Part shown: positions 48,466 to 56,207 of the stretch, piece after piece
How the letters are laid out: every line of letters starts with the position of its first letter
Numbering within the stretch: the first letter of the stretch is position 1
NCBI GenBank assembly: GCA_028872955.1
Contig: JAGWNX010000002.1
Location: 39,121-103,120 of the forward strand
Source of the DNA: Acidobacteriota bacterium
Lineage (GTDB): Bacteria; Acidobacteriota; Terriglobia; Terriglobales; Acidobacteriaceae
Reading direction: 5' to 3'
DNA: 64,000 nt
Program-made: the position numbers and the translations under genes
The notes under the pieces: generated by a model
Seen by the model: only the letters and a program-made list of their open reading frames with translations
Databases searched by the model: none
What the model was told of the DNA's origin: nothing

Positions 48466-49524
48466 CTACACGTCAGGCCGGTCAAAGTTGCGGAAGAAGA
48501 GCGACTGCTTCGCAACCGGCGCGGTCTTCTCGTGGAGTGCGGCCATCTGCTGCGAGCTCAAGGGTGTGAACTCGCGAGCCAGCGCGATATTCTCCTCCAA
48601 CTGCGCGATGGAGTCGCAGCCGATGATGACCGTGCTGACCGGATGGGTGAGCGTGTAGTACATCGCCTCGCGCATCTGCAGCGTACCTGGCCCGGTGGAG
48701 AGGACCGCCTGTCCCTCCCAGGAGTGCTGCTGGGCCGCCAGCGTCGGCGGAGTCCACGACGAAAGAATACGACCGCGCGCCGGCACCTTCATGCCGATGA
48801 TGCCCATGCGGCGCTCCACTGCCAGCGGCAGCAGCTCCGCCGCAAAGCTGTGCTGGTGCGGGTCAGCGGCGTTCAGTGCCATCAGAATCGTGTCGAACGG
48901 AAAGCGGCGGATGCCCTCCATGAGCGCCGCTGGCCGGTGATGGCCGGTAAGGCCCAGGTTCTTCACCACGCCCTGCTCCTTCATGGCGATCAGCGCCTCC
49001 ATGGCGCCGCCCTTGGCAAAGCACTGGTTCACATCGTCAAGCGTGCCAATGTCGTGCAGCTGCCACAGGTCCACATGGTCGGTCTGCAACAGCTCCAGCG
49101 AGCGTTCGATCATGCGCATGGAGCCCTCGCGGGTGCGCTCCTTGGTCTTGGTGGCAAGAAACGTATCTGCTCGCCGGTGCTTCATCACCTTGCCGAAGTA
49201 CTGCTCGCTCCAGCGCTCGGGCCCGCCGTAGATGGACGAGGTGTCGCAATAGTTCACGCCCAGGTCCAGCGCACGCTCAATCAGCGGCACAGCCACGTCC
49301 TCATTGTGCGGCTTCTCCAGCGCGGCCTGGCCGCCAAGGCTGAAGATGCCGACACGGTGGCCGGTTCGTCCCAGGTTGCGGGTGGGCATCGTGTTGGTGG
49401 ACTGGCCTGCGGTGCTCTCAGCCCGCGCGCTTGCCGGGGCAGCGGCCGGTGCCAGCAGCCCCGCAGCAATGGCTCCGCCTGCCTTCAAAAAGCTGCGCCG
49501 TCCCTGCTGTGTCTCCTCGTTCAT
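48466..49524 (-). CDS. Tat-exported aldo/keto reductase
   Basis: The N-terminus carries a twin-arginine signal (GRRSFLKAGGAIAAGLLAPA) that ends near ASARAE. The body is an aldo/keto reductase barrel with RNLGRTGHRVGIFSLGG and LGVNYCDTSSIYGGPERWSE (catalytic Asp and Tyr). Next are FLATKTKERTREG (Lys) and DLWQLHDIG (His). STVIIGCDSIAQLEENI near the end fits the cofactor site. It would be folded with cofactor before export. The start at ATG 49524 keeps the RR motif near the N-terminus and has GGAGG upstream. It may oxidise or reduce sugars released by the neighbouring hydrolases. Confidence 0.85.
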   Translation of the reverse strand: MNEETQQGRRSFLKAGGAIAAGLLAPAAAPASARAESTAGQSTNTMPTRNLGRTGHRVGIFSLGGQAALEKPHNEDVAVPLIERALDLGVNYCDTSSIYGGPERWSEQYFGKVMKHRRADTFLATKTKERTREGSMRMIERSLELLQTDHVDLWQLHDIGTLDDVNQCFAKGGAMEALIAMKEQGVVKNLGLTGHHRPAALMEGIRRFPFDTILMALNAADPHQHSFAAELLPLAVERRMGIIGMKVPARGRILSSWTPPTLAAQQHSWEGQAVLSTGPGTLQMREAMYYTLTHPVSTVIIGCDSIAQLEENIALAREFTPLSSQQMAALHEKTAPVAKQSLFFRNFDRPDV

Positions 49525-49668
49525 CTCAGCCTCCACGCTGCCGCAGCTCGGTGCGACCGTGCGCAACATAGTACCTGCACGCGAGGATGCTTGACACCGG
49601 GAGGGCGCGGGCGGCATGATCACGCAGTGGTCCTACCAATAAACAGCCTCCGGAGATCCGCCCTGCTC

Positions 49669-51048
49669 ATGCGCCTTGCTCCTACCGTCCTGTCCTCCGC
49701 CGCTCTGGCCTCCGCGGTTCTGGCACTCCTCAGCATGTCGGCACGTGCGCAGGACACACGCTCCGTCGCCGAGCCGGTGGTACCAGCCGTGTGCGCGGTG
49801 GTGCCGGCGCTGCTGCGAGCCCCGCTCTCCGCAGCCGAGGAGTCTCGGCTGGACACGGACCGCATCCAGCAGGCGCTTGACCACTGTCCGCGCGGACAAG
49901 CCGTGGCGCTGCGCGCCGTGGGCGGCAACAATGCTCTGCTGACCGGCCCGCTGCAGCTGCGCACCGGTGTCACCCTCCTGGTGGATCGCGGTGTGACTCT
50001 CTTTGCCTCGCGCGACGCCGCGCTGTACGCTACCGTGCCGGGCGGCTGCGGCGTGGTGACCCAGCAGCGCGCGCACAACTGCCGTCCGCTGATCGCAGCA
50101 GACCACGTAGAGGGCGCAGCGATCATGGGCGAGGGCGCCATCGACGGCCGGGGCGGCGCAACGATTCTCGGCAAGGACGTCTCCTGGTGGCAACTGGCGG
50201 AACAGGCCCGCGCGGGCGGATCGCAGCAGGTGCCACGCATCCTGGTGGCGGAGCACGCCAACAACCTGACGCTCTATCGCATCACGCTGCGCAACTCGCC
50301 AAACTTCCACGTCGTCTTCAACCACGGCGACGGCCTGACCGTGTGGGGCGTCACGATCGACACGCCGCAGCGGCTGGCGCGCAACACCGATGGCATCGAC
50401 CCTGGCGGCTCACGCAACATCACCATCACGCACTCCTATATCCGCACCGGCGACGACAATGTGGCCATCAAGGGCGGCGACCCTATCACCAACGTGACCA
50501 TCAGCCATAACCACTTCTATTGGGGACATGGCATGAGCATCGGGTCCGAGACCAATGGCGGCGTCAGCAAAGTGCGCGTCTACGATCTCTCGCTGGACGG
50601 GCCAGACTCCGGCATACGCATCAAGTCCATGGGCACGCGCGGCGGCATAGTGCAGGACGTAGTGTACGACGACGTGTGTGTGCGCAACTCGCCGCGCCCC
50701 ATCGACCTCTCCGCAGCGTACGCGGCCAATGGCGCGGTGCTGGGCAACTCGCCACCGACCTTTCGAGACATCACGCTGCACAACGTGCGCGTCAGCGGCG
50801 GAGGTCGCATCCTGTTTGACGGCTACGACGCAACGCATCGTGTGAGCGTGCGGCTGGATGGGGTGCAGCTGACGGACGCCGCCAGTGCCCGCTATAGCTT
50901 CACGGTCAACCATGCGGATCTGGTGCTTGGTCCCGGTGCCAGCAACCTGGTACTGCCGGCGGGCACAGACTCTACGCGTGTCGGCAGCCCGGTCGAGGCT
51001 GTGGAGGAGAGTTGCGCTGCCAAGTTTTTGGCCTTCCCCGTGGATTAG
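49669..51048 (+). CDS. Exported GH28 family polygalacturonase-like hydrolase
   Basis: GH28 enzymes cut pectin backbones (polygalacturonan or rhamnogalacturonan). A signal (SSAALASAVLALLSMSARAQ) precedes a right-handed beta-helix. All four active-site motifs are present: NTDG at 239-242, GDD at 261-263, GHG at 286-288 and RIK at 317-319. The inverting Asp residues are therefore complete. ATG 49669 sits just before the signal; the long open frame to its left is the antisense of the reductase gene. The 3' end overlaps the DUF1275 gene by four bases. Confidence 0.92.
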   Translation: MRLAPTVLSSAALASAVLALLSMSARAQDTRSVAEPVVPAVCAVVPALLRAPLSAAEESRLDTDRIQQALDHCPRGQAVALRAVGGNNALLTGPLQLRTGVTLLVDRGVTLFASRDAALYATVPGGCGVVTQQRAHNCRPLIAADHVEGAAIMGEGAIDGRGGATILGKDVSWWQLAEQARAGGSQQVPRILVAEHANNLTLYRITLRNSPNFHVVFNHGDGLTVWGVTIDTPQRLARNTDGIDPGGSRNITITHSYIRTGDDNVAIKGGDPITNVTISHNHFYWGHGMSIGSETNGGVSKVRVYDLSLDGPDSGIRIKSMGTRGGIVQDVVYDDVCVRNSPRPIDLSAAYAANGAVLGNSPPTFRDITLHNVRVSGGGRILFDGYDATHRVSVRLDGVQLTDAASARYSFTVNHADLVLGPGASNLVLPAGTDSTRVGSPVEAVEESCAAKFLAFPVD

Positions 51049-51773
51049 GCTGTACGGCGCATATCGTCGATCACAGGCAAGGCGGCCATCAGCAGTAGAC
51101 CCATGGCAAGCGGCAAGGTGAATAGAAAGCCGACGTGCTTGAAGCCCAGGGCGCCGATGACGCCACCCACGAAGAACAGCGCCACCAGCGAGGCAAGCAG
51201 ACGCAGCTTCGCCAGTTCTTCATGCAGGATCGTGGTACCCCGTTCCACCTGCAGGTAAGCCAGCCTGCCCAGCGCAATGCCGATATCGGTGACCATGCCG
51301 GTCAGGTGGGTGGTGCGGATGACAGCGTTGGAGAGCTTGGTGATGATCGCGTTCTGCAAGCCCATGGTGAAGCAGAGCAGCAGCACCGTACCCAGCACGT
51401 TTCCACCTGCAAACCTGCGACCGATCAGGCCGAAGAGCACCAGCAGCATCGCCTCCGCCACCAGCGGCAGCGCGTAGAGGCTCTCCAGGCGTCGGCCATG
51501 CGCCCAGCGGACAAAGAGAGTGGTGAGAAAAGCACCGCCAAGAAACGCAAGCGCCGCAGCCAATCCATCGAGAGCGAGCCGCACGCTGCCGACGGCCAGG
51601 TTATCGGCCATGGCCGAGACGATGCCGGACATGTGCGAGGTGTACTGGCGCACGGCCAGAAATCCCCCGGCGTTGGCCGAGCCTGCCACGAAGGCCAGGT
51701 AGCGAGCCAGATGCCGATTGCCCCGCTCCGTTCTCTGGCTACCCGTGAGTCCCCGAAGATAAAAGAGTGGCAT
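51045..51773 (-). CDS. DUF1275 (YoaK-like) membrane protein
   Basis: This 242-residue protein has about six membrane segments. LAFVAGSANAGGFLAVRQYTSHMSG and TMGLQNAIITKLSNAVIRTTHLTG are the DUF1275 signatures. No function is established for the family, though its fold suggests transport. It is inserted on the opposite strand between two glycoside hydrolases. The start at 51773 is the first ATG of the conserved frame. Confidence 0.88.
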   Translation of the reverse strand: MPLFYLRGLTGSQRTERGNRHLARYLAFVAGSANAGGFLAVRQYTSHMSGIVSAMADNLAVGSVRLALDGLAAALAFLGGAFLTTLFVRWAHGRRLESLYALPLVAEAMLLVLFGLIGRRFAGGNVLGTVLLLCFTMGLQNAIITKLSNAVIRTTHLTGMVTDIGIALGRLAYLQVERGTTILHEELAKLRLLASLVALFFVGGVIGALGFKHVGFLFTLPLAMGLLLMAALPVIDDMRRTA

Positions 51774-51916
51774 CGCTCTATCATCGCAGCACTAGGGACT
51801 GCGCGCCACGCCTTGTGTGTATCGCAACGCGGGCAGAATGCGGTACGCTACGGTGCGACGCCGATGCCTGCCCGAGGCGCGGCCTACGACTTCACACTCC
51901 GGGGAGTACCGTCTCC

Positions 51917-53110
51917 ATGGCTCATCTTCGCACCTGCAGCAGCCTGTTTGCCACGCTTGTCCTGGCCACCGCCACCCTGGGAGCACACGCCCAGGTAGCC
52001 CCCACTCCGCCCATGGGCTGGAACAGCTGGAACCACTTTGCCGGCAAGGTGACCGACGCCGATGTGCGCGCTGCCGCTGACCAACTGGTCTCCACGGGGA
52101 TGCGCGATGCCGGCTACATCTACGTGAACGTGGACGACACCTGGCAGGGCACGCGCGACGCCAGTGGCGTGCTGCATCCGAACAGCCGCTTCCCTGACAT
52201 GAAGGCACTGGCCGACTACGTGCATGCGCGCGGGCTGAAGTTTGGCATCTACTCCTCGCCCGGGGCCAAGACCTGTGGCGGCTATGCGGGCAGCCTGGGC
52301 CACGAGCAGCAGGACGCGCAGATGTATGCCGCCTGGGGTGTGGACTTTCTGAAGTACGACCTCTGCTCCTTTGCCGACAACATGGACGAGGCGCGCAAAG
52401 CGCATCCGGAGGACCCCGAGACCGCAGCCGCTACGCTCATGATCGATGCCTATCGCAAGATGGGCGATGCGCTGCGGGCAACAGGGCGCCCCATCGTCTA
52501 TAGCCTTTGCCAGTACGGCCTGTTTGAGCCCTGGAAGTGGGGGCCTTCCGTTGGCGCACAGATGTGGCGCACGACCGACGACATCAATGACACCTACCTG
52601 CGCATGATCGTCATCGGCCAGTCGCAGGCAAACCTGGCGCCCTATGCCGGGCCCGGCCGCTGGAACGACCCCGACATGCTGGAGATTGGCAACGGCGGCA
52701 TGAGCGAAGAGGAGTACCGCGCCCACATGAGCCTGTGGGTGCTGCTGGCCTCGCCCCTGCTGGCCGGCAACGACCTGAGCCGCATGAGCGCGCAGGACAA
52801 GGCGATCCTGATGAACAAGGAGGCGATCGCCATTGACCAGGATGCGCTGGGCAAGCAGGCCGTGCGCGTCTCGCAGGTGGGCGACTACTCCGTGTGGATG
52901 AAGCCGCTGACCGGCGGCCGTTACGCGGTGGGCGTCTTCAACGGCTCGCGCGACTGGCGCTACACGGCCATGGACCTGCGCCAACTGGGCTTCCCCGCCG
53001 GGGCCAGCCTGTACGACGTGTGGCAGCACAAGGACCTGGGCCACGTCAGCGGCGTGTATGCACGGCGTATTCCGCACTACAGTGCGATGCTGCTGATTGT
53101 GACGCCCTAG
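51917..53110 (+). CDS. Exported GH27 alpha-galactosidase
   Basis: GH27 enzymes release terminal alpha-D-galactose. A Sec signal (SLFATLVLATATLGAHAQ) is followed directly by the barrel PPMGWNSWNHFAGKV. The nucleophile is Asp148 in FLKYDLCSF and the likely acid/base is Asp222 in WRTTDDIND. GPGRWNDPDMLEIGNG and HMSLWVLLASPLLAGNDLS are also typical. The C-terminal beta domain is complete at 397 residues. I start at ATG 51917 just before the signal. It belongs with the GH28, GH130 and GH78 genes. Confidence 0.94.
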   Translation: MAHLRTCSSLFATLVLATATLGAHAQVAPTPPMGWNSWNHFAGKVTDADVRAAADQLVSTGMRDAGYIYVNVDDTWQGTRDASGVLHPNSRFPDMKALADYVHARGLKFGIYSSPGAKTCGGYAGSLGHEQQDAQMYAAWGVDFLKYDLCSFADNMDEARKAHPEDPETAAATLMIDAYRKMGDALRATGRPIVYSLCQYGLFEPWKWGPSVGAQMWRTTDDINDTYLRMIVIGQSQANLAPYAGPGRWNDPDMLEIGNGGMSEEEYRAHMSLWVLLASPLLAGNDLSRMSAQDKAILMNKEAIAIDQDALGKQAVRVSQVGDYSVWMKPLTGGRYAVGVFNGSRDWRYTAMDLRQLGFPAGASLYDVWQHKDLGHVSGVYARRIPHYSAMLLIVTP

Positions 53111-53170
53111 CCGCATCACAGGCCCTGCCCTTTACGAGATGGCGCAACTTAGGTTGCGGAAAGGATGCCC

Positions 53171-54268
53171 ATGCGAGGTGTGCTGCTTGCGCTGGGGTTG
53201 ATTGCATGCACGGCTACGCTGCCTGCCCAGCAGTCGTGGCAACTCGGACCCTTCACGCGTCCGACCGATGCGCCGGTGATTACGCCGGACCCGGCGTCCA
53301 TCTTCACTGATCCGGTGCTGCACAAGCCCGTCCATTGGGAGGCGCTGCACACCTTTAACCCGGCGGCCATTGTGCGCGACAATCGCATCTACGTGCTGTA
53401 TCGCGCCGAGGACGACTCGGGCACCATGCAGATCGGCATGCATACCTCGCGGCTGGGATTGGCCTCGTCGACCGACGGCATTCACTTTACACGGCTTCCG
53501 CAGCCGGTCTTCTACCCCGCGGCGGATAGCCAACAAGCGCGTGAGTGGCCTGGCGGAGTCGAAGATCCGCGCATTGTAGAGAGCCCGGACCACACCTACG
53601 TGCTGACCTACACGCAGTGGAACCGTAAAACCTACTCCATTGGCATTGCCACCTCGCGCGACCTGCTGCATTGGCAGAAGCATGGCCCGGCCTTCCTGCA
53701 CGATCGCAACGGCAAGTATGACCACCTGCAGTACAAGTCCGGTGGCATTGTGACGCAGTTGGTGCAGGGGCGGCTGCTGGCAGCGCGCATCCACGACAGG
53801 TACTGGATGTACTGGGGCGAGGGTGCCATTCATCTGGCCAAGTCAGAGGATCTGATTCACTGGTCGCCCGTGGAAGACTCCACCAATGCACCGCTAGAGG
53901 TGCTCCATCGGCGCGAGGGTCACTTCGACAGCGGTTTCCCTGAGGTGGGTCCGCCGCCGCTGCTGACGGAGAGTGGAGTCGTGATGCTGTACAACGGCAA
54001 GAACGATGCCGAGCACGGCGACCCCGCGCTGGGGGCCAACGCCTACGCTGCCGGACAAGTGCTCTTCAGCAAGGAGCTGGCCGTTATTGCAGACCGCGAC
54101 AGCGATCCCACGCTACGGCCCGAGCAGCCGTTTGAGAAGACCGGCCAGTATGCCGCCGGAACCACGTTTGCCGAGGGGTTGGTGTACTTTCACAATCGCT
54201 GGTTCCTGTACTACGGCTGTGCAGACTCCGCCGTGGGCGTAGCCGTCTCTGCGGAGCAACCGCGCTGA
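53171..54268 (+). CDS. Exported GH130-like glycosidase/phosphorylase
   Basis: The chain has a signal (GVLLALGLIACTATLPAQQ) and then a five-bladed propeller of the GH130 type. HTFNPAAIV, GGVEDPRIVE with the likely catalytic Asp, YKSGGIV, and YYGCADSAVGVAV near the end match that family. GH130 contains cytosolic mannoside phosphorylases and exported beta-1,2-mannosidases. Export favours the hydrolase type here. I start at ATG 53171, with AAGG six bases upstream; ATG 53165 is also possible. It follows GH27 by 60 bases. Confidence 0.8.
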   Translation: MRGVLLALGLIACTATLPAQQSWQLGPFTRPTDAPVITPDPASIFTDPVLHKPVHWEALHTFNPAAIVRDNRIYVLYRAEDDSGTMQIGMHTSRLGLASSTDGIHFTRLPQPVFYPAADSQQAREWPGGVEDPRIVESPDHTYVLTYTQWNRKTYSIGIATSRDLLHWQKHGPAFLHDRNGKYDHLQYKSGGIVTQLVQGRLLAARIHDRYWMYWGEGAIHLAKSEDLIHWSPVEDSTNAPLEVLHRREGHFDSGFPEVGPPPLLTESGVVMLYNGKNDAEHGDPALGANAYAAGQVLFSKELAVIADRDSDPTLRPEQPFEKTGQYAAGTTFAEGLVYFHNRWFLYYGCADSAVGVAVSAEQPR

Positions 54269-54274
54269 TACCAT
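54269..54274 (+). promoter_or_regulatory. TACCAT -10-like box before gltX
   Basis: TACCAT directly overlaps the end of the GH130 region and lies 14 bases before the ATG at 54289. It would give gltX its own promoter inside the carbohydrate island. Confidence 0.35.
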
Positions 54275-54288
54275 AGTGGTTGACACCC

Positions 54289-55803
54289 ATGAGCACAGTG
54301 ACCGCAGCAACCGCCTCCGCAGCGCCCGTACGCGTCCGCATCGCACCCTCCCCAACCGGCGACCCGCATGTGGGCACCGCCTACATCGGCCTCATCAACT
54401 TCCTCTACGCGCGGCAGCGTGGCGGCCAGTTCATCCTGCGGATTGAGGACACGGATCGCACACGGTTTGTCCCCACCTCGGAGCAGATGATCTTCGATGC
54501 CTTGCGTTGGCTGGGACTCACCTGGGATGAGGGCCCGGACTGCGGCGGCCCATTTGGTCCCTATCGGCAGTCCGAGCGCACGGAGATCTATCGCGAGCAC
54601 GCGCAGATGCTGATCGACAACGGCACCGCGTACCGCTGCTTCTGCACTGCGGAAGAGTTGGAGGCCGTGCGCAAGCAGCAGACTGCGGCCAAGCTGCCGC
54701 CGCGCTACCCCGGCACCTGCCGCCACCTGAGCGCTGCGCAGAGTGCGGAGAACCTGGCCGCCGGCAAGCCCTTCGTGGTGCGCATGGTGGTGCCAGCGGG
54801 CAGCACCACCTTCCGCGACGAACTACGCGGCGACATCACCTTTGAGCACTCCAATGTTGACGACCAGGTGCTGCTGAAGAGCGATGGCTTCCCCACCTAT
54901 CACCTGGCCAACGTCGTCGACGATCACCTGATGCAGATCACCGACGTAATTCGCGCCGAGGAGTGGATCTCCTCCACGCCCAAGCACGTGTTGCTGTACC
55001 AGTCCTTTGGCTGGCAGGCGCCGCGCTTCTGGCACATGCCGCTGCTGCGCAACATTGACAAGTCGAAGATCTCCAAGCGCAAGAACCCGGTCTCGCTGGT
55101 GTACTACCGCGACAGCGGCTTTCTGCCCCAGGCGGTCATCAACTTCCTGGGTCTGATGGGCGGCGGCATGCCCTCGCCCACGCCGATCGAGATTGTGAAC
55201 GGCGCCAAGGAGAATGAGGTCTTCTCCCTCCAGCAGATGATTGAGCGCTTCGAGGTGCCCAACATCCGGCTCGGCGGCCCGGTGTTTGACCTGACCAAGC
55301 TACGCTGGCTCAACAGCGAGTACATTCGCGCGCTCTCGCCGGAGCAGTTCTACGCAGCGCTGCGCGAGACGGTGCTCTCGGATCGCTACCTGAGCCAGAT
55401 CGCTCCGCTCATCCAGAGCCGCGTGGATACCCTGGGCCAGTTCGGCGACCTCACCAGCTTCCTGCTGCGCGACGACGTGATGCCGCCCGCCGAGGTGTGG
55501 GTGCCCAAGAAGCGCACGCCCGAGGAGACGCTGCTGTTTGCTGCCGAGCAACTGGCCGTGCTGGAGGCTACGGACTGGACGCTGGAGGCATTGGAGCCGG
55601 CGCTGAAGCAGCTCGGCGAGTCGCGAGCGTGGTCAGTGAAGGAGAACTTCATGCTGCTGCGCGCCATCCTGACCGGCAGCACCATGTCGCCCCCGCTGCT
55701 GGAGAGCATGGTCGTCTTTGGCAAGGCGCGCACGCTTGACCGCATGCGCCGCTTCCTGGAGACGCAGAAGAAGCTGGCGGCCCAGAACCAGCCAAAGAAA
55801 TAG
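54289..55803 (+). CDS. gltX: Glutamyl-tRNA synthetase
   Basis: GltX charges tRNA-Glu. RIAPSPTGDPHVGTAYIGL holds the HIGH-type motif and SKISKRKNP the KMSKS-type motif. A zinc site is likely: YRCFCTAEE followed by YPGTCRHLS gives the Cys-x-Cys and Cys-x-His ligands. IEDTDRTRFVPTSEQ and WDEGPDCGGPFGPYRQSER are typical. Length of 504 residues is normal. It is a housekeeping gene with no tie to the surrounding hydrolases. The ATG at 54289 is used; TTG at 54280 is in frame. Confidence 0.96.
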   Translation: MSTVTAATASAAPVRVRIAPSPTGDPHVGTAYIGLINFLYARQRGGQFILRIEDTDRTRFVPTSEQMIFDALRWLGLTWDEGPDCGGPFGPYRQSERTEIYREHAQMLIDNGTAYRCFCTAEELEAVRKQQTAAKLPPRYPGTCRHLSAAQSAENLAAGKPFVVRMVVPAGSTTFRDELRGDITFEHSNVDDQVLLKSDGFPTYHLANVVDDHLMQITDVIRAEEWISSTPKHVLLYQSFGWQAPRFWHMPLLRNIDKSKISKRKNPVSLVYYRDSGFLPQAVINFLGLMGGGMPSPTPIEIVNGAKENEVFSLQQMIERFEVPNIRLGGPVFDLTKLRWLNSEYIRALSPEQFYAALRETVLSDRYLSQIAPLIQSRVDTLGQFGDLTSFLLRDDVMPPAEVWVPKKRTPEETLLFAAEQLAVLEATDWTLEALEPALKQLGESRAWSVKENFMLLRAILTGSTMSPPLLESMVVFGKARTLDRMRRFLETQKKLAAQNQPKK

Positions 55804-55826
55804 CCCCCGTGACGAGGCAGGCACAT

Positions 55827-55853
55827 CGCGGCGTCAAGCAGCGCGACGCCGCG
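55827..55853 (+). terminator. Hairpin after gltX
   Basis: A perfect 9-bp stem CGCGGCGTC/GACGCCGCG with a 9-base loop begins 23 bases after the stop. No U-run follows. Confidence 0.5.
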
Positions 55854-55897
55854 CGTCCACACTCTAGAATCCGGAGCAGATGCGCAGGAGCAGACTC

Positions 55898-56095
55898 ATG
55901 AGACCTCGTCCCTTTGCCCTACTCACCCTGGCCGTGTTGCTGGCAGCCTGCAGCCTGGTCGCCCATGCCTCCACCTCCAGCGAACGAAGCCAGAAGGCCT
56001 ACCAGAAGCACCAGCAGAAGGCAGCCCGCCAGGCGCAGAAGCAGCAGGAGAAGAATGTAAGGAAGTGGCGCAAGCAGCACCACGTGCAGCACTAG
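55898..56095 (+). CDS. Small exported Gln/Lys/His-rich protein, probable lipoprotein
   Basis: A 65-residue protein: a signal with lipobox LAVLLAACS, then a very basic, Gln-, Lys- and His-rich tail (KAYQKHQQKAARQAQKQQEK and a final QHHVQH). It could instead be cleaved after VAHA. AGGAG lies seven bases before the ATG at 55898; ATG 55880 is in frame with a closer GGAG. A TAGAAT at 55865-55870 may be its -10 box. I recognise no family. The mature part would be only about 45 residues. Confidence 0.6.
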   Translation: MRPRPFALLTLAVLLAACSLVAHASTSSERSQKAYQKHQQKAARQAQKQQEKNVRKWRKQHHVQH

Positions 56096-56207
56096 CCGAG
56101 GTACCGATGCAGCCCGCACTACGGAATGCACGGTTCCAGAACTGACGGCACATCCGCACGCTGCTCCTCGGATTGGCTATTATGGTCGTCCGGAGCGTAG
56201 CCCATCC

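Noticed and set aside
48532..49668. Frame extending the GH28 protein upstream
   Set aside because: It covers the opposite strand of the aldo/keto reductase, and a signal peptide begins at 49669.
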